A DNA stretch of 64,000 nucleotides, taken from assembly GCA_052389915.1 (NCBI GenBank), contig JBQTHL010000015.1, positions 80,830-144,829 of the forward strand, read 5' to 3'. The notes below the pieces were generated by a model. That model ran no database searches, was not told where the DNA came from, and was given only the letters and a program-made list of their open reading frames with translations. Both the position numbers and the translations under genes were made by a program. This stretch comes from Panacagrimonas sp052389915 (GTDB lineage Bacteria > Pseudomonadota > Gammaproteobacteria > Nevskiales > Nevskiaceae). How positions within the stretch are numbered: the stretch's first letter is position 1; each line of letters opens with the position of its first letter. This document shows positions 5,933 through 13,996 of this stretch, piece by piece.

Positions 5933-8527
5933 TCACGCCGCCTTGTTCGACGCCAGAAAATCCATCGCAAACCGCTGCAACACGCCGCCCGCCTCGTACA
6001 CCAGCACTTCCTCGTCCGAATCCAGGCGGCAGGTCATCGGCACTTCGAACTTCTCGCCGTTCTTGCGGTGGATCACCAAGGTCAGCGTGGTGCGTGGCGC
6101 GAGCTTGCCGGTGACGTCGTAGGTCTCGGTGCCGTCGATGCCCAGGGTCAGGCGCGTCGTGCCCGGCTTGAACTCCAGCGGCAGCACGCCCATGCCGATC
6201 AGGTTGGTGCGGTGGATGCGCTCGAAGCCTTCGGCGGCGATGACTTCCACGCCCGCGAGGCGCACGCCCTTGGCCGCCCAGTCACGCGACGAGCCCTGCC
6301 CGTAGTCGGCACCCGCGACGATGATCAGCGGCTGCTTGCGCTCCATGTAGGTTTCGATGGCTTCCCACATGCGCACGACCTTGCCTTCCGGCTCGATGCG
6401 CGCGAGCGAACCCTTCTTCACCTTGCCGTCGACCACCGCCATTTCGTTGACGAGCTGCGGATTCGCGAAGGTGGCGCGCTGGGCGGTGAGGTGATCGCCG
6501 CGATGGGTTGCGTATGAATTGAAGTCCTCTTCCGGCAGACCCATCTTGTGCAGGTACTCGCCGGCCGCGCTGTTCATCATGATCGCGTTGGACGGCGAGA
6601 GATGATCGGTGGTGATGTTGTCCGGCAGCACGGCGAGCGGGCGCAGGCTCTTCAAGGTGCGCTCGCCAGCCAGCGCGCCTTCCCAGTACGGCGGACGGCG
6701 GATATAGGTGCTCTTGGGGCGCCAGTCGTACAGCGGGCTGATCTTGGAACCGTCGTCGACCGCGAAGGTGAACATCGGGTCGTAGACCGCGCGGAACTGG
6801 GTGGGATTGACGCATGTCGAGACGACGGCGTCGATCTCCGCGTCAGACGGCCAGATGTCCTTGAGCGTGACCGGCTTGCCATCTTTGTCGATGCCGAGCA
6901 CGTCCTTCTCGATGTCGAAGCGCACCGTGCCGGCAATCGCGTAGGCGACGACCAGCGGCGGCGACGCGAGGAAGGCCTGCTTGGCGTACGGGTGAATGCG
7001 GCCGTCGAAATTGCGATTGCCCGACAGCACGGCGGTGGCGTACAGGTCGCGATCGATCACTTCCTTCTGGATGACCGGGTCGAGCGCGCCGCTCATGCCA
7101 TTGCAGGTGGTGCAGGCGAAGGCCACGATGCCGAAACCCAGTTGCTCCAGTTCCGACAGCAGCTTGGCTTCTTTCAGATAAAGCTCCACGGTCTTGGAGC
7201 CGGGCGCGAGCGAGGACTTCACCCAGGGCTTGCGCGTGAGCCCGCGCGCGTTGGCGTTGCGCGCGAGCAGGCCGGCGGCAATCACGTTGCGCGGATTGCT
7301 GGTGTTGGTGCAAGACGTGATGGCGGCGATGATCACCGCACCGTCAGGCATCTGGCCCGGGACTTCCTCCCACTTTGCAGCGATGCCGCGCTCGGCGAGC
7401 GCCGACGTCGGCAGGCGCTTGTGCGGGTTCGACGGCCCCGCCATATTGCGGACCACGGTCGAGAGGTCGAACTTGAGCACGCGCTCGTACTCGGCGGTCT
7501 TGAGCGCATCCGCCCACAGGCCGGTGTGCTTGGCGTACAGCTCGACCAGTTTCACCTGCTCATCGGCACGGCCGGTGAGCTTGAGGTAGTCGATGGTGTT
7601 CTTGTCGATGAAGAACATCGCCGCGGTGGCACCGTACTCGGGCGCCATGTTGGAGATGGTGGCGCGGTCGCCGAGCGTGAGCGCCGAGGCGCCCTCACCA
7701 TAGAACTCAAGGTAGGCGCCGACGACCTTCGACTGGCGCAGGAATTCGGTCATTGCGAGCACGACGTCGGTCGCGGTGATGCCTTCGCGCGGCCGGCCCG
7801 AAAGCTCCACGCCGATGATGTCCGGCAGACGCATCCACGAGGCGCGGCCGAGCATCACGTTCTCGGCTTCCAGTCCGCCGACGCCGATGGCAATGACGCC
7901 GAGCGCATCGACGTGCGGCGTGTGGCTGTCCGTGCCGACGCAGGTATCGGGGAAGGCGACGCCGTCCTGCACGTAGATCACCGGGCTCATTCGCTCCAGG
8001 TTGATCTGATGCATGATCCCATTGCCCGGCGGGATCACTTCCATGTTCTTGAAGGCCTTCTTGGTCCAGTCGATGAAGTGGAAGCGATCCTCGTTGCGAC
8101 GATCCTCCACCGCGCGGTTCTTCGCGAACGCATCCTTGTCGAAGCCGCCGTGCTCCACGGCGAGCGAGTGATCCACGATCAACTGCACCGGCACGACCGG
8201 GTTCACCTTGGCCGGGTCGCCGCCCATGTCGGCGATGGCATCGCGCAGGCCGGCGAGGTCCACCAGCGCGGTCTGGCCGAGAATGTCATGGCACACCACT
8301 CTCGCCGGGAACCACGGGAAGTCCAGATCGCGCTTGCGTTCGATGAACTGCTTGAGCGAGGCCGTCAGCGTCGCCGGGTCGCAGCGGCGCACCAGGTTCT
8401 CGGCGTGCACGCGCGAGGTGTACGGCAGCTTGGCGTAGGCGCCGGGCTGGATCGCGTCGATGGCTTCGCGGGTGTCGAAGTAGTCGAGCTTGGTGCCGGG
8501 GAGGGGCTTGCGGTGGGCGGTGTTCAT
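5933..8527 (-). CDS. acnD: AcnD, Fe/S-dependent 2-methylcitrate dehydratase
   Basis: An 864-residue aconitase-family protein, the length expected for AcnD. It dehydrates 2-methylcitrate to 2-methylaconitate, and PrpF then isomerises the product. The 4Fe-4S ligands are visible as SCTNTS near residue 405 and CTTCNG near 470; a swivelling domain with GSSRDWAAKG lies near residue 745. It follows prpC on the same strand after a repeat-filled gap. Its last ~300 bp also occur as a decayed copy beyond the toxin-antitoxin pair, so the present 3' end may have been replaced by recombination. The pairing with prpF separates it from AcnA/AcnB. Confidence 0.96.
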   Translation of the reverse strand: MNTAHRKPLPGTKLDYFDTREAIDAIQPGAYAKLPYTSRVHAENLVRRCDPATLTASLKQFIERKRDLDFPWFPARVVCHDILGQTALVDLAGLRDAIADMGGDPAKVNPVVPVQLIVDHSLAVEHGGFDKDAFAKNRAVEDRRNEDRFHFIDWTKKAFKNMEVIPPGNGIMHQINLERMSPVIYVQDGVAFPDTCVGTDSHTPHVDALGVIAIGVGGLEAENVMLGRASWMRLPDIIGVELSGRPREGITATDVVLAMTEFLRQSKVVGAYLEFYGEGASALTLGDRATISNMAPEYGATAAMFFIDKNTIDYLKLTGRADEQVKLVELYAKHTGLWADALKTAEYERVLKFDLSTVVRNMAGPSNPHKRLPTSALAERGIAAKWEEVPGQMPDGAVIIAAITSCTNTSNPRNVIAAGLLARNANARGLTRKPWVKSSLAPGSKTVELYLKEAKLLSELEQLGFGIVAFACTTCNGMSGALDPVIQKEVIDRDLYATAVLSGNRNFDGRIHPYAKQAFLASPPLVVAYAIAGTVRFDIEKDVLGIDKDGKPVTLKDIWPSDAEIDAVVSTCVNPTQFRAVYDPMFTFAVDDGSKISPLYDWRPKSTYIRRPPYWEGALAGERTLKSLRPLAVLPDNITTDHLSPSNAIMMNSAAGEYLHKMGLPEEDFNSYATHRGDHLTAQRATFANPQLVNEMAVVDGKVKKGSLARIEPEGKVVRMWEAIETYMERKQPLIIVAGADYGQGSSRDWAAKGVRLAGVEVIAAEGFERIHRTNLIGMGVLPLEFKPGTTRLTLGIDGTETYDVTGKLAPRTTLTLVIHRKNGEKFEVPMTCRLDSDEEVLVYEAGGVLQRFAMDFLASNKAA

Positions 8528-8550
8528 GGAGTGGTGCCTGTCTGCTGGCT

Positions 8551-8647
8551 CCCCCTCTCCCGGCGCTTCGCGCCACCCTCTCCCGCAAGGGGAGAGGGAA
8601 CAACAAAGCCCCTCCCCCCTTGCGGGGGAGGGGTTGGGGAGAGGGGG
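8551..8647. repeat. C-rich palindromic repeat (CCCTCTCCC family), copy 3
   Basis: Two back-to-back palindromes, each with CCCTCTCC arms: one around CGGCGCTTCGCGCC and one with core CCCCTTGCGGGGGAGGGG. It fills the prpC-acnD gap and belongs to the same family as 1612-1651 and 2011-2181. Confidence 0.85.
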
Positions 8648-8674
8648 CGCTCGCTCATTACGCTACGTTGGTCG

Positions 8675-9832
8675 TTACTTCCGATCCTTGATCGGCACGA
8701 ACTTCTGGTCTTCCGGCCCGACGTAATTCGCGCTCGGCCGAATGATCTTGCCGTCGATACGCTGCTCGATAATGTGCGCGCTCCAGCCGGAGGTGCGCGC
8801 AATCACGAACAGCGGCGTGAACATTGCGGTCGGCACGCCCATCACGTGGTAGCTCACGGCGCTGAACCAGTCGAGATTCGGGAACATCTTCTTGATGTCC
8901 CACATCACGGTTTCCAGACGCTCGGCGATGTCGAACATCTTCGTGCTCCCTGCCTCCGAAGACAGGTCGCGCGCCACTTCCTTGATCACCTTGTTGCGCG
9001 GATCGCTGACGGTGTAGACCGGATGGCCGAAGCCGATCACAACTTCCTTCTTCTCGACTCTCGCCTTGATGTCGGCCTCAGCCTCGTCGGGGTTGTCGTA
9101 GCGCTTCTGGATTTCAAAAGCCACTTCGTTCGCACCGCCGTGCTTCGGACCCCGCAGGGCACCGATTCCGCCGCAGATCGCGGAGTACATGTCCGAACCC
9201 GTGCCAGCGACGACGCGCGAGGTGAACGTGCTCGCGTTGAACTCGTGCTCCGCATACAGCACCAACGACGTGTGCATCGCCTTGACCCAGGATGCCTTCG
9301 GCTTTTCCTGGTGCAGCAGGTGCAGGAAGTGACCGCCGATGGAGTCCTCGTCGGACTCGACATCGATGATGTTGCCGTTGAACGCGAAGTGGTACCAGTA
9401 CAGCAGCATCGAGCCGAGGCTCGCCATCAGGCGATCGGCGATGTCGCGTGCGCCCGCGTGGTTGTGATCGTCCTTCTCCGGCAGCACGCAGCCGAGCACG
9501 GAGACGCCGGTGCGCATCACGTCCATCGGATGCGCCGAGGGGGGGAGCTGTTCCAGCGCCGTCTTCACCCCGGCCGGCAGGCCACGCAGCGCCTTGAGCT
9601 TGGTCTTGTAGGCCTTGAGTTCGGCGGCGGTCGGCAGTTTGCCGTGTACCAGCAGATGCGCGATCTCCTCGAACTCGCACTGCGCGGCGACATCGAGAAT
9701 GTCGTAGCCGCGATAGTGCAGGTCGTTGCCGGTCTTGCCGACCGTACACAGCGCGGTATTGCCGGCGACGGTGCCGCTGAGTGCGACGGACTTCTTGGGT
9801 TTGAAGCCGGTGGCAGGTGTTGCTTCGCTCAT
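8675..9832 (-). CDS. prpC: PrpC, 2-methylcitrate synthase
   Basis: A 385-residue citrate-synthase-family enzyme of the short, allosterically simple type; it condenses propionyl-CoA with oxaloacetate. KKSVALSGTVAGNTALCTVG, YRGYDI, FGHPVY and the closing SGWSAHIIEQR are characteristic and carry the active-site His and Asp region. The ATG at 9832 has GGAG upstream; the longer frame is made of repeat sequence. It lies between prpB and acnD in the usual order. Its context, rather than any single residue, favours methylcitrate over citrate synthase. Confidence 0.96.
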   Translation of the reverse strand: MSEATPATGFKPKKSVALSGTVAGNTALCTVGKTGNDLHYRGYDILDVAAQCEFEEIAHLLVHGKLPTAAELKAYKTKLKALRGLPAGVKTALEQLPPSAHPMDVMRTGVSVLGCVLPEKDDHNHAGARDIADRLMASLGSMLLYWYHFAFNGNIIDVESDEDSIGGHFLHLLHQEKPKASWVKAMHTSLVLYAEHEFNASTFTSRVVAGTGSDMYSAICGGIGALRGPKHGGANEVAFEIQKRYDNPDEAEADIKARVEKKEVVIGFGHPVYTVSDPRNKVIKEVARDLSSEAGSTKMFDIAERLETVMWDIKKMFPNLDWFSAVSYHVMGVPTAMFTPLFVIARTSGWSAHIIEQRIDGKIIRPSANYVGPEDQKFVPIKDRK

Positions 9833-9860
9833 GTGCTCTCCATGTTGACTTCGTTCACGG

Positions 9861-9927
9861 GTAGCCCGGATGCAATCCGGGATTTCGACTGGGATTGTGG
9901 CGACGCCCCGGATTGCATCCGGGCTAC
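9861..9927. repeat. GTAGCCCGGATGCAATCCGGG inverted repeat
   Basis: Ends GTAGCCCGGATGCAATCCGGG and its inverted form face each other across ~25 bp in the prpB-prpC gap. It forms a long hairpin in the polycistronic mRNA and may affect RNA stability or prpC level. Confidence 0.85.
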
Positions 9928-9947
9928 TTCTTCTTGTCAGCGTAACC

Positions 9948-10835
9948 TTACTTTTTCTTCGCGTTCGCGAAGAGCGCATCCAGCTTGTTCTCGAATGCGT
10001 GGTAGCCGATGCGGTCGTAAAGCTCGTTGCGCGTCTGCATCAGATCGATCACGTCCTTCTGATGACCGTTGGTGCGGATGGAAGTGTAGACGGCCTCCGC
10101 GGCCTTGTTCGCGGCGCGGAAGGCGCTCAGCGGGTAGAGCTGGATGCCCACGCCGACCGAGGCCAGTTCTTCGCGCGTGAACAGCGGTGTGGCGCCGAAC
10201 TCGGTGATGTTGGCCAGCACCGGCACCTTCACTGCGTCCACGAAACGCTTGTACGTCGGCAGGTCGTAGGCCGCCTCGGCAAAGATGCCGTCCGCGCCGG
10301 CCTCGGCGCAGGCGATGGCGCGCTCGATGGCGGCGTCCACACCCTCGGCCTGGATCGCGTCGGTACGAGCGATGAGGAAGAAGTCGGCGTCGGTCTTGGC
10401 ATCAGCCGCGGCTTTCACGCGGTCCACCATCTCGCCCAGGGTCACGATCTCCTTGCCCGGACGATGACCGCATCGCTTGGCGCCGACCTGGTCCTCGATG
10501 TGGCAGGCGGCGGCACCGGCCTTGATGAGCGACTTGACGGTGCGCTCGATGTTGAACGCGCTAGCGCCGAAGCCGGTGTCGATGTCCACCATCAGCGGCA
10601 GGTCGCAGACGTCGGTGATGCGGCGCGTGTCGGTGAGCACGTCGTCCATGGTGTTGATGCCGAGGTCCGGCAAGCCCAGCGAGCCCGCGGCCACGCCTCC
10701 ACCCGAGAGGTAAATCGCCTTGAAGCCCGCTCGCTTGGCTAGCAGGGCGTGGTTGGCATTGATGGCGCCGATCACCTGCAAGGGCTTTTCGGCGGCGAGG
10801 GCGGCACGGAAACGTGCGCCAGCGGATGCGCTCAT
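9948..10835 (-). CDS. prpB: PrpB, 2-methylisocitrate lyase
   Basis: A 295-residue TIM-barrel enzyme of the isocitrate lyase superfamily; it splits 2-methylisocitrate to pyruvate and succinate, the last step of the cycle. The signature KRCGH is at residues 120-124 with catalytic Cys122, and Mg-binding residues lie in MVDIDTGFG (82-90). It is the first gene of the minus-strand prp operon, about 48 bp downstream of a predicted sigma-54 start, and is divergent from prpR. An AGGAGAG ribosome-binding site precedes the ATG. Confidence 0.97.
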   Translation of the reverse strand: MSASAGARFRAALAAEKPLQVIGAINANHALLAKRAGFKAIYLSGGGVAAGSLGLPDLGINTMDDVLTDTRRITDVCDLPLMVDIDTGFGASAFNIERTVKSLIKAGAAACHIEDQVGAKRCGHRPGKEIVTLGEMVDRVKAAADAKTDADFFLIARTDAIQAEGVDAAIERAIACAEAGADGIFAEAAYDLPTYKRFVDAVKVPVLANITEFGATPLFTREELASVGVGIQLYPLSAFRAANKAAEAVYTSIRTNGHQKDVIDLMQTRNELYDRIGYHAFENKLDALFANAKKK

Positions 10836-10862
10836 CTTTTTCTCTCCTGTAGGGCCTGCACG

Positions 10863-10887
10863 GCCTGCGAATGAAACGTTCGCAGGC
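10863..10887. promoter_or_regulatory. Perfect 9-bp inverted repeat at the predicted prpB transcription start
   Basis: Arms GCCTGCGAA and TTCGCAGGC are separated by 7 bases. The loop region contains ATGAAACG, which also occurs in the palindrome over the prpR start. It could be an operator or a leader hairpin. Confidence 0.5.
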
Positions 10888-10892
10888 TTTGG

Positions 10893-10908
10893 ATCAAGCG
10901 GCGTGCCA
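10893..10908 (-). promoter_or_regulatory. Sigma-54 (-24/-12) promoter for prpBC-acnD
   Basis: On the minus strand the sequence is TGGCACGCCGCTTGAT. It has a perfect -24 TGGCACG block and TTGA where the -12 element is normally TTGC, at the right spacing. Transcription would start about 48 nt before the prpB ATG. The divergent gene encodes PrpR, a sigma-54 activator, which supports the call. Confidence 0.75.
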
Positions 10909-11039
10909 GGGGCCGGATCATACCTTCCGGGAAGGGATACGCCTCTCTTCCGCCTGTTCGGATAGGGATCAAACGAAGAGGCCGCACGAGACTACCCGGC
11001 GCGCGCGGGTTCGTGGGTGTTGCATAACTGTTCCATAAT

Positions 11040-11053
11040 CGTTTCATGAAACG
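11040..11053. promoter_or_regulatory. Palindrome CGTTTCATGAAACG over the prpR start codon
   Basis: A perfect 14-bp palindrome containing the prpR ATG at 11046. A TATAAT-like CATAAT at 11034-11039 lies only 6 bp upstream, and no Shine-Dalgarno sequence is present. Candidate autoregulatory site; the prpR message may be leaderless. Confidence 0.45.
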
Positions 11054-12683
11054 TCGCAACACGGCTTCGGAAACCGGCGACGCCGGCTCGGCCAGCACGC
11101 GGCCCGTGATCTGGACCGTCAGCGTCTCGCGCCTGTCGCGTCTGCTACACGACGTGACGCCCGAGTTCGACACGCGCGCGCAGATCGAGAACATCCATCT
11201 CGGTTTCGAGGAGGCGGTCACGACCCTGCGCGGCCGTTTGCAACGCGAGCGCTGCGACGTGCTGATTGCCGCCGGCTCCAACGGCGCCTACCTGAAGAAC
11301 CGCATCGACAAGCCGGTGGTGCTGGTACGGCCGGACGGTTTCGACCTGATGCTCGCGCTGTCGCAGGCACACCGCGTGTCGCCGCGCATCGGCGTGCTCA
11401 CGCACCAGACCGAGGTGCCGGCCTTCGCGGACTTCCAGAAGAGCTTCGGGCTGGACATTGCGCAGCGCGCGTTTGTCACCGCGGAGGACGCACGCGCACA
11501 GGTACGCGAACTGATGGCCCAGGGCTGCAAGGTGATTGTGGGCACCGGCCTGGCCGCAGACTTGGCCGAGCAGGCTGGCGTCGTCGGCATTCTCCTGTAC
11601 TCGGCGGACACCATCCGCCAGGCTTTCGAGACCGCGCTGGAAATTGCGCGTGCTGTAGACAGTGCCGACGCGCCCGCGTCGCGCGCCGGGCGCAGTGGCG
11701 GCGGGCGCTACACGCTGAGCGACCTGCTCGGCGACAGCGAGATCATGCAGGCGTTGCGTCGCGACATCACGCAGTTCGGGCCATCCGATCGCACCGTGCT
11801 CATCAGCGGCGACACCGGCACGGGCAAGGAACTGGTGGCGCAGTCGTTGCACACCGGCAGCACGCGGCGCAAGGGTCCGTTCGTGGCCATCAACTGCGGC
11901 GCCATCGCCGAGTCGCTGCTGGAATCCGAACTGTTCGGTTACGAGGAAGGCGCGTTCACCGGCTCACGCCGCGGCGGCCGCACCGGCCTGATGGAAACCG
12001 CGCACGGCGGCACGCTGTTTCTGGACGAGATCGGCGAAATGCCGCTCGCTTTGCAGACGCGTTTGCTGCGCGCGCTGGAAGAACGCGAGGTGCTGCGCGT
12101 GGGCGCGTCCAAGCCGGTGCCCATCGACTTGCGCGTGATTGCCGCCACGCACGGCGACCTGGACACGATGGTCGCCGCAGGCCAGTTCCGCCGTGATCTG
12201 TACTACCGACTCAACGTGTTGCGCCTCCACCTTCCGCGGCTGGTCGAGCGCAGCGCGGACGTGGATCAGCTCGCGGCGCACTTCCTGAGCGAGGCGCTGC
12301 GCGGACGGAAGATCGAATGGAGCGAACCTGCCTTGCGCGCACTGCGCGCACACACCTGGCCTGGCAATGTGCGCGAGCTACGCAATCTGGTCGAGCGCGT
12401 CGCGATGTACTGCGAGAACCACTCCGGTCCGGTGGACCTCGCGTTGCTGCGGCGCTGCGCTCCGGAAATCTTTGTGGCCCGTCTCAAACCTCGCCCCGCG
12501 CAAACGAGCCCACCAGGCGCGGAAACCGCGCGACCCCGCCAACGCATACGTCGCGATTTGGCAGACTCGTCCGAACTCCAGCGCGCGCTGGATCGCGCCG
12601 GCGGCGATCGCCGGATCGCCGCTCAGATTCTTGGCGTATCGCGCACCACGCTGTGGCGCTGGCTGGCGGCTGCCGGGCTTTAA
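11046..12683 (+). CDS. prpR: PrpR, sigma-54-dependent propionate catabolism activator
   Basis: A 545-residue regulator with the family order: PrpR N-terminal sensor (about 18-195, thought to bind 2-methylcitrate), AAA+ sigma-54 interaction domain with Walker A GDTGTGKE near 255, GAFTGS loop near 302 and Walker B FLDEIGEMP, then a Fis-type helix-turn-helix at the C-terminus (about 515-545). GAFTGS rather than GAFTGA is, as I recall, also found in enterobacterial PrpR, so it is not a defect. It is divergent from prpB, which has a -24/-12 promoter. The ATG at 11046 lacks a ribosome-binding site. A palindromic repeat follows the stop codon. Confidence 0.95.
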   Translation: MKRRNTASETGDAGSASTRPVIWTVSVSRLSRLLHDVTPEFDTRAQIENIHLGFEEAVTTLRGRLQRERCDVLIAAGSNGAYLKNRIDKPVVLVRPDGFDLMLALSQAHRVSPRIGVLTHQTEVPAFADFQKSFGLDIAQRAFVTAEDARAQVRELMAQGCKVIVGTGLAADLAEQAGVVGILLYSADTIRQAFETALEIARAVDSADAPASRAGRSGGGRYTLSDLLGDSEIMQALRRDITQFGPSDRTVLISGDTGTGKELVAQSLHTGSTRRKGPFVAINCGAIAESLLESELFGYEEGAFTGSRRGGRTGLMETAHGGTLFLDEIGEMPLALQTRLLRALEEREVLRVGASKPVPIDLRVIAATHGDLDTMVAAGQFRRDLYYRLNVLRLHLPRLVERSADVDQLAAHFLSEALRGRKIEWSEPALRALRAHTWPGNVRELRNLVERVAMYCENHSGPVDLALLRRCAPEIFVARLKPRPAQTSPPGAETARPRQRIRRDLADSSELQRALDRAGGDRRIAAQILGVSRTTLWRWLAAAGL

Positions 12684-12771
12684 TGTAGGAGGGGCTTGGC
12701 CCCGACAGGTGCTCGAAAAGCGACCCCGGCTCGTCGTGAAAGCGACTGTCGGGGCGGAGCCCCTCCTACAC
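12684..12771. repeat. TGTAGGAGGGGCTT palindromic repeat after prpR
   Basis: Ends TGTAGGAGGGGCTT and GAGCCCCTCCTACA are inverted, with CCCCGACAG..CTGTCGGGG inside. It resembles the REP-like elements of pseudomonads and xanthomonads. It may also serve as the end of the prpR message. Confidence 0.85.
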
Positions 12772-12884
12772 ACGCTGCCGTACGGGCAAACCCTAGTCCC
12801 ACCTTCCTGCCTGCGCGGACAGTGCCCCCACGGCGTCGGTCGCAGTAAGCTCCCGGAACCCCACGATTCGAGAGGAGAACGAAC

Positions 12885-13823
12885 ATGCCGCTGCACCCGC
12901 AAGTCGAAGGATTCATGAAGCAGATGGCCGCCGCCGGCGGCAAGGCCTTTCACGAAATGCCGGTCGCCGAATGCCGCGCCGCGCTGTCCGGACTGTTCGC
13001 CATGATGCCGCCGAGCGCGGCCAAGCTCGCGAGCGTCGCCGACCGCAAGATTCCCGGCCCGGCAGGCGAAATCGGCGTGCGCGTCTACACGCCGGAGGGC
13101 GCGGGTCCGTTCCCGGTGCTGAGCTTTTTCCACGGCGGCGGTTTTGTGCTGGGCGATCTGGAATCACACGACGCGGTCTGCCGTGAAATCGCCGGCGGCG
13201 CGAACTGCGTGGTGGTGGCGGTGGACTATCGCCTCGCGCCCGAGCACAAGTTCCCGGCCGCGCCGGACGACTGCGTGGCAGCGGTGAAATGGGTTGCGTC
13301 CAATGCCGCCGCCATCAAGGGCGATGCCTCGCGCCTGGCCGTGGCCGGCGACAGCGCCGGCGGCAATCTCGCCGCCGTGGTCGCGCAGCGCCTTCGCGAC
13401 GAGAACGGCGCCAAGCTTTGCGCGCAGTTGCTGATCTACCCGGCGACCCAGTGGGGTGGCAAGCCCACGAAATCCATGGTCGATAACGCCGAGGGCTATC
13501 TGCTGACGCGCAAGGACATGGAGTGGTTCGGCAATCACTACCTCGCCATGCCAGCCGATGCGAAGCTGCCCAGCGCCTCGCCGGCGCTTGCCAAGTCCCT
13601 GGCAGGTCTGCCGCCCGCGCTGGTGCTCACTGCGGAATTCGACCCGCTGCGCGACGAGGGCGAGGACTACGGCAAGGCGCTGCAAGCCGCGGGCGTGCCA
13701 ACCACGGTGTCGCGCTACGACGGCGCCATCCATGCGTTCTACAGCTTCTTCGGCATCATGGAGCCGGGCCGCAAGGCGATGGACGAATCCATTCGCTGGC
13801 TGCGCGAGCAGTTTCGCAAGTAG
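12885..13823 (+). CDS. Alpha/beta hydrolase, hormone-sensitive-lipase family esterase
   Basis: A 312-residue cytosolic esterase of bacterial family IV. The oxyanion HGGGF motif lies near residue 85, nucleophile serine in GDSAGG near 154, acid in EFDPLRDE and histidine in AIHAFYSF, so the catalytic triad is complete. Such enzymes cleave short- or medium-chain acyl esters; the natural substrate is unknown. The ATG has a strong GAGAGGAGA site. It stands alone between prpR and the oxidoreductase operon. Confidence 0.9.
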   Translation: MPLHPQVEGFMKQMAAAGGKAFHEMPVAECRAALSGLFAMMPPSAAKLASVADRKIPGPAGEIGVRVYTPEGAGPFPVLSFFHGGGFVLGDLESHDAVCREIAGGANCVVVAVDYRLAPEHKFPAAPDDCVAAVKWVASNAAAIKGDASRLAVAGDSAGGNLAAVVAQRLRDENGAKLCAQLLIYPATQWGGKPTKSMVDNAEGYLLTRKDMEWFGNHYLAMPADAKLPSASPALAKSLAGLPPALVLTAEFDPLRDEGEDYGKALQAAGVPTTVSRYDGAIHAFYSFFGIMEPGRKAMDESIRWLREQFRK

Positions 13824-13996
13824 TCGCGTGCGTTGAACCAGGCCGCCGCGACCTTGTTCGCGGCGGCCTTCTTGTTTGGCGTGCCCTAGCGCACAAAACA
13901 CTTTGCTGCACTAAGGACGCTCCCTCACGCCACGCGCCGCGCTCAGGCGTAACATTCGCTACATAAGCGATGCCCACGAAGGCGCGCATGAGGAGA

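Noticed and set aside
6548..10180. A 1210-codon open frame on the plus strand opposite acnD, prpC and prpB
   Set aside because: It mirrors three well-supported genes on the other strand and lacks any recognisable domain; long antisense frames are expected at this GC content.
11940..11960. GAFTGS in PrpR taken as a damaged sigma-54 loop
   Set aside because: As I recall, PrpR proteins of other bacteria also carry GAFTGS, so it is normal for the family.
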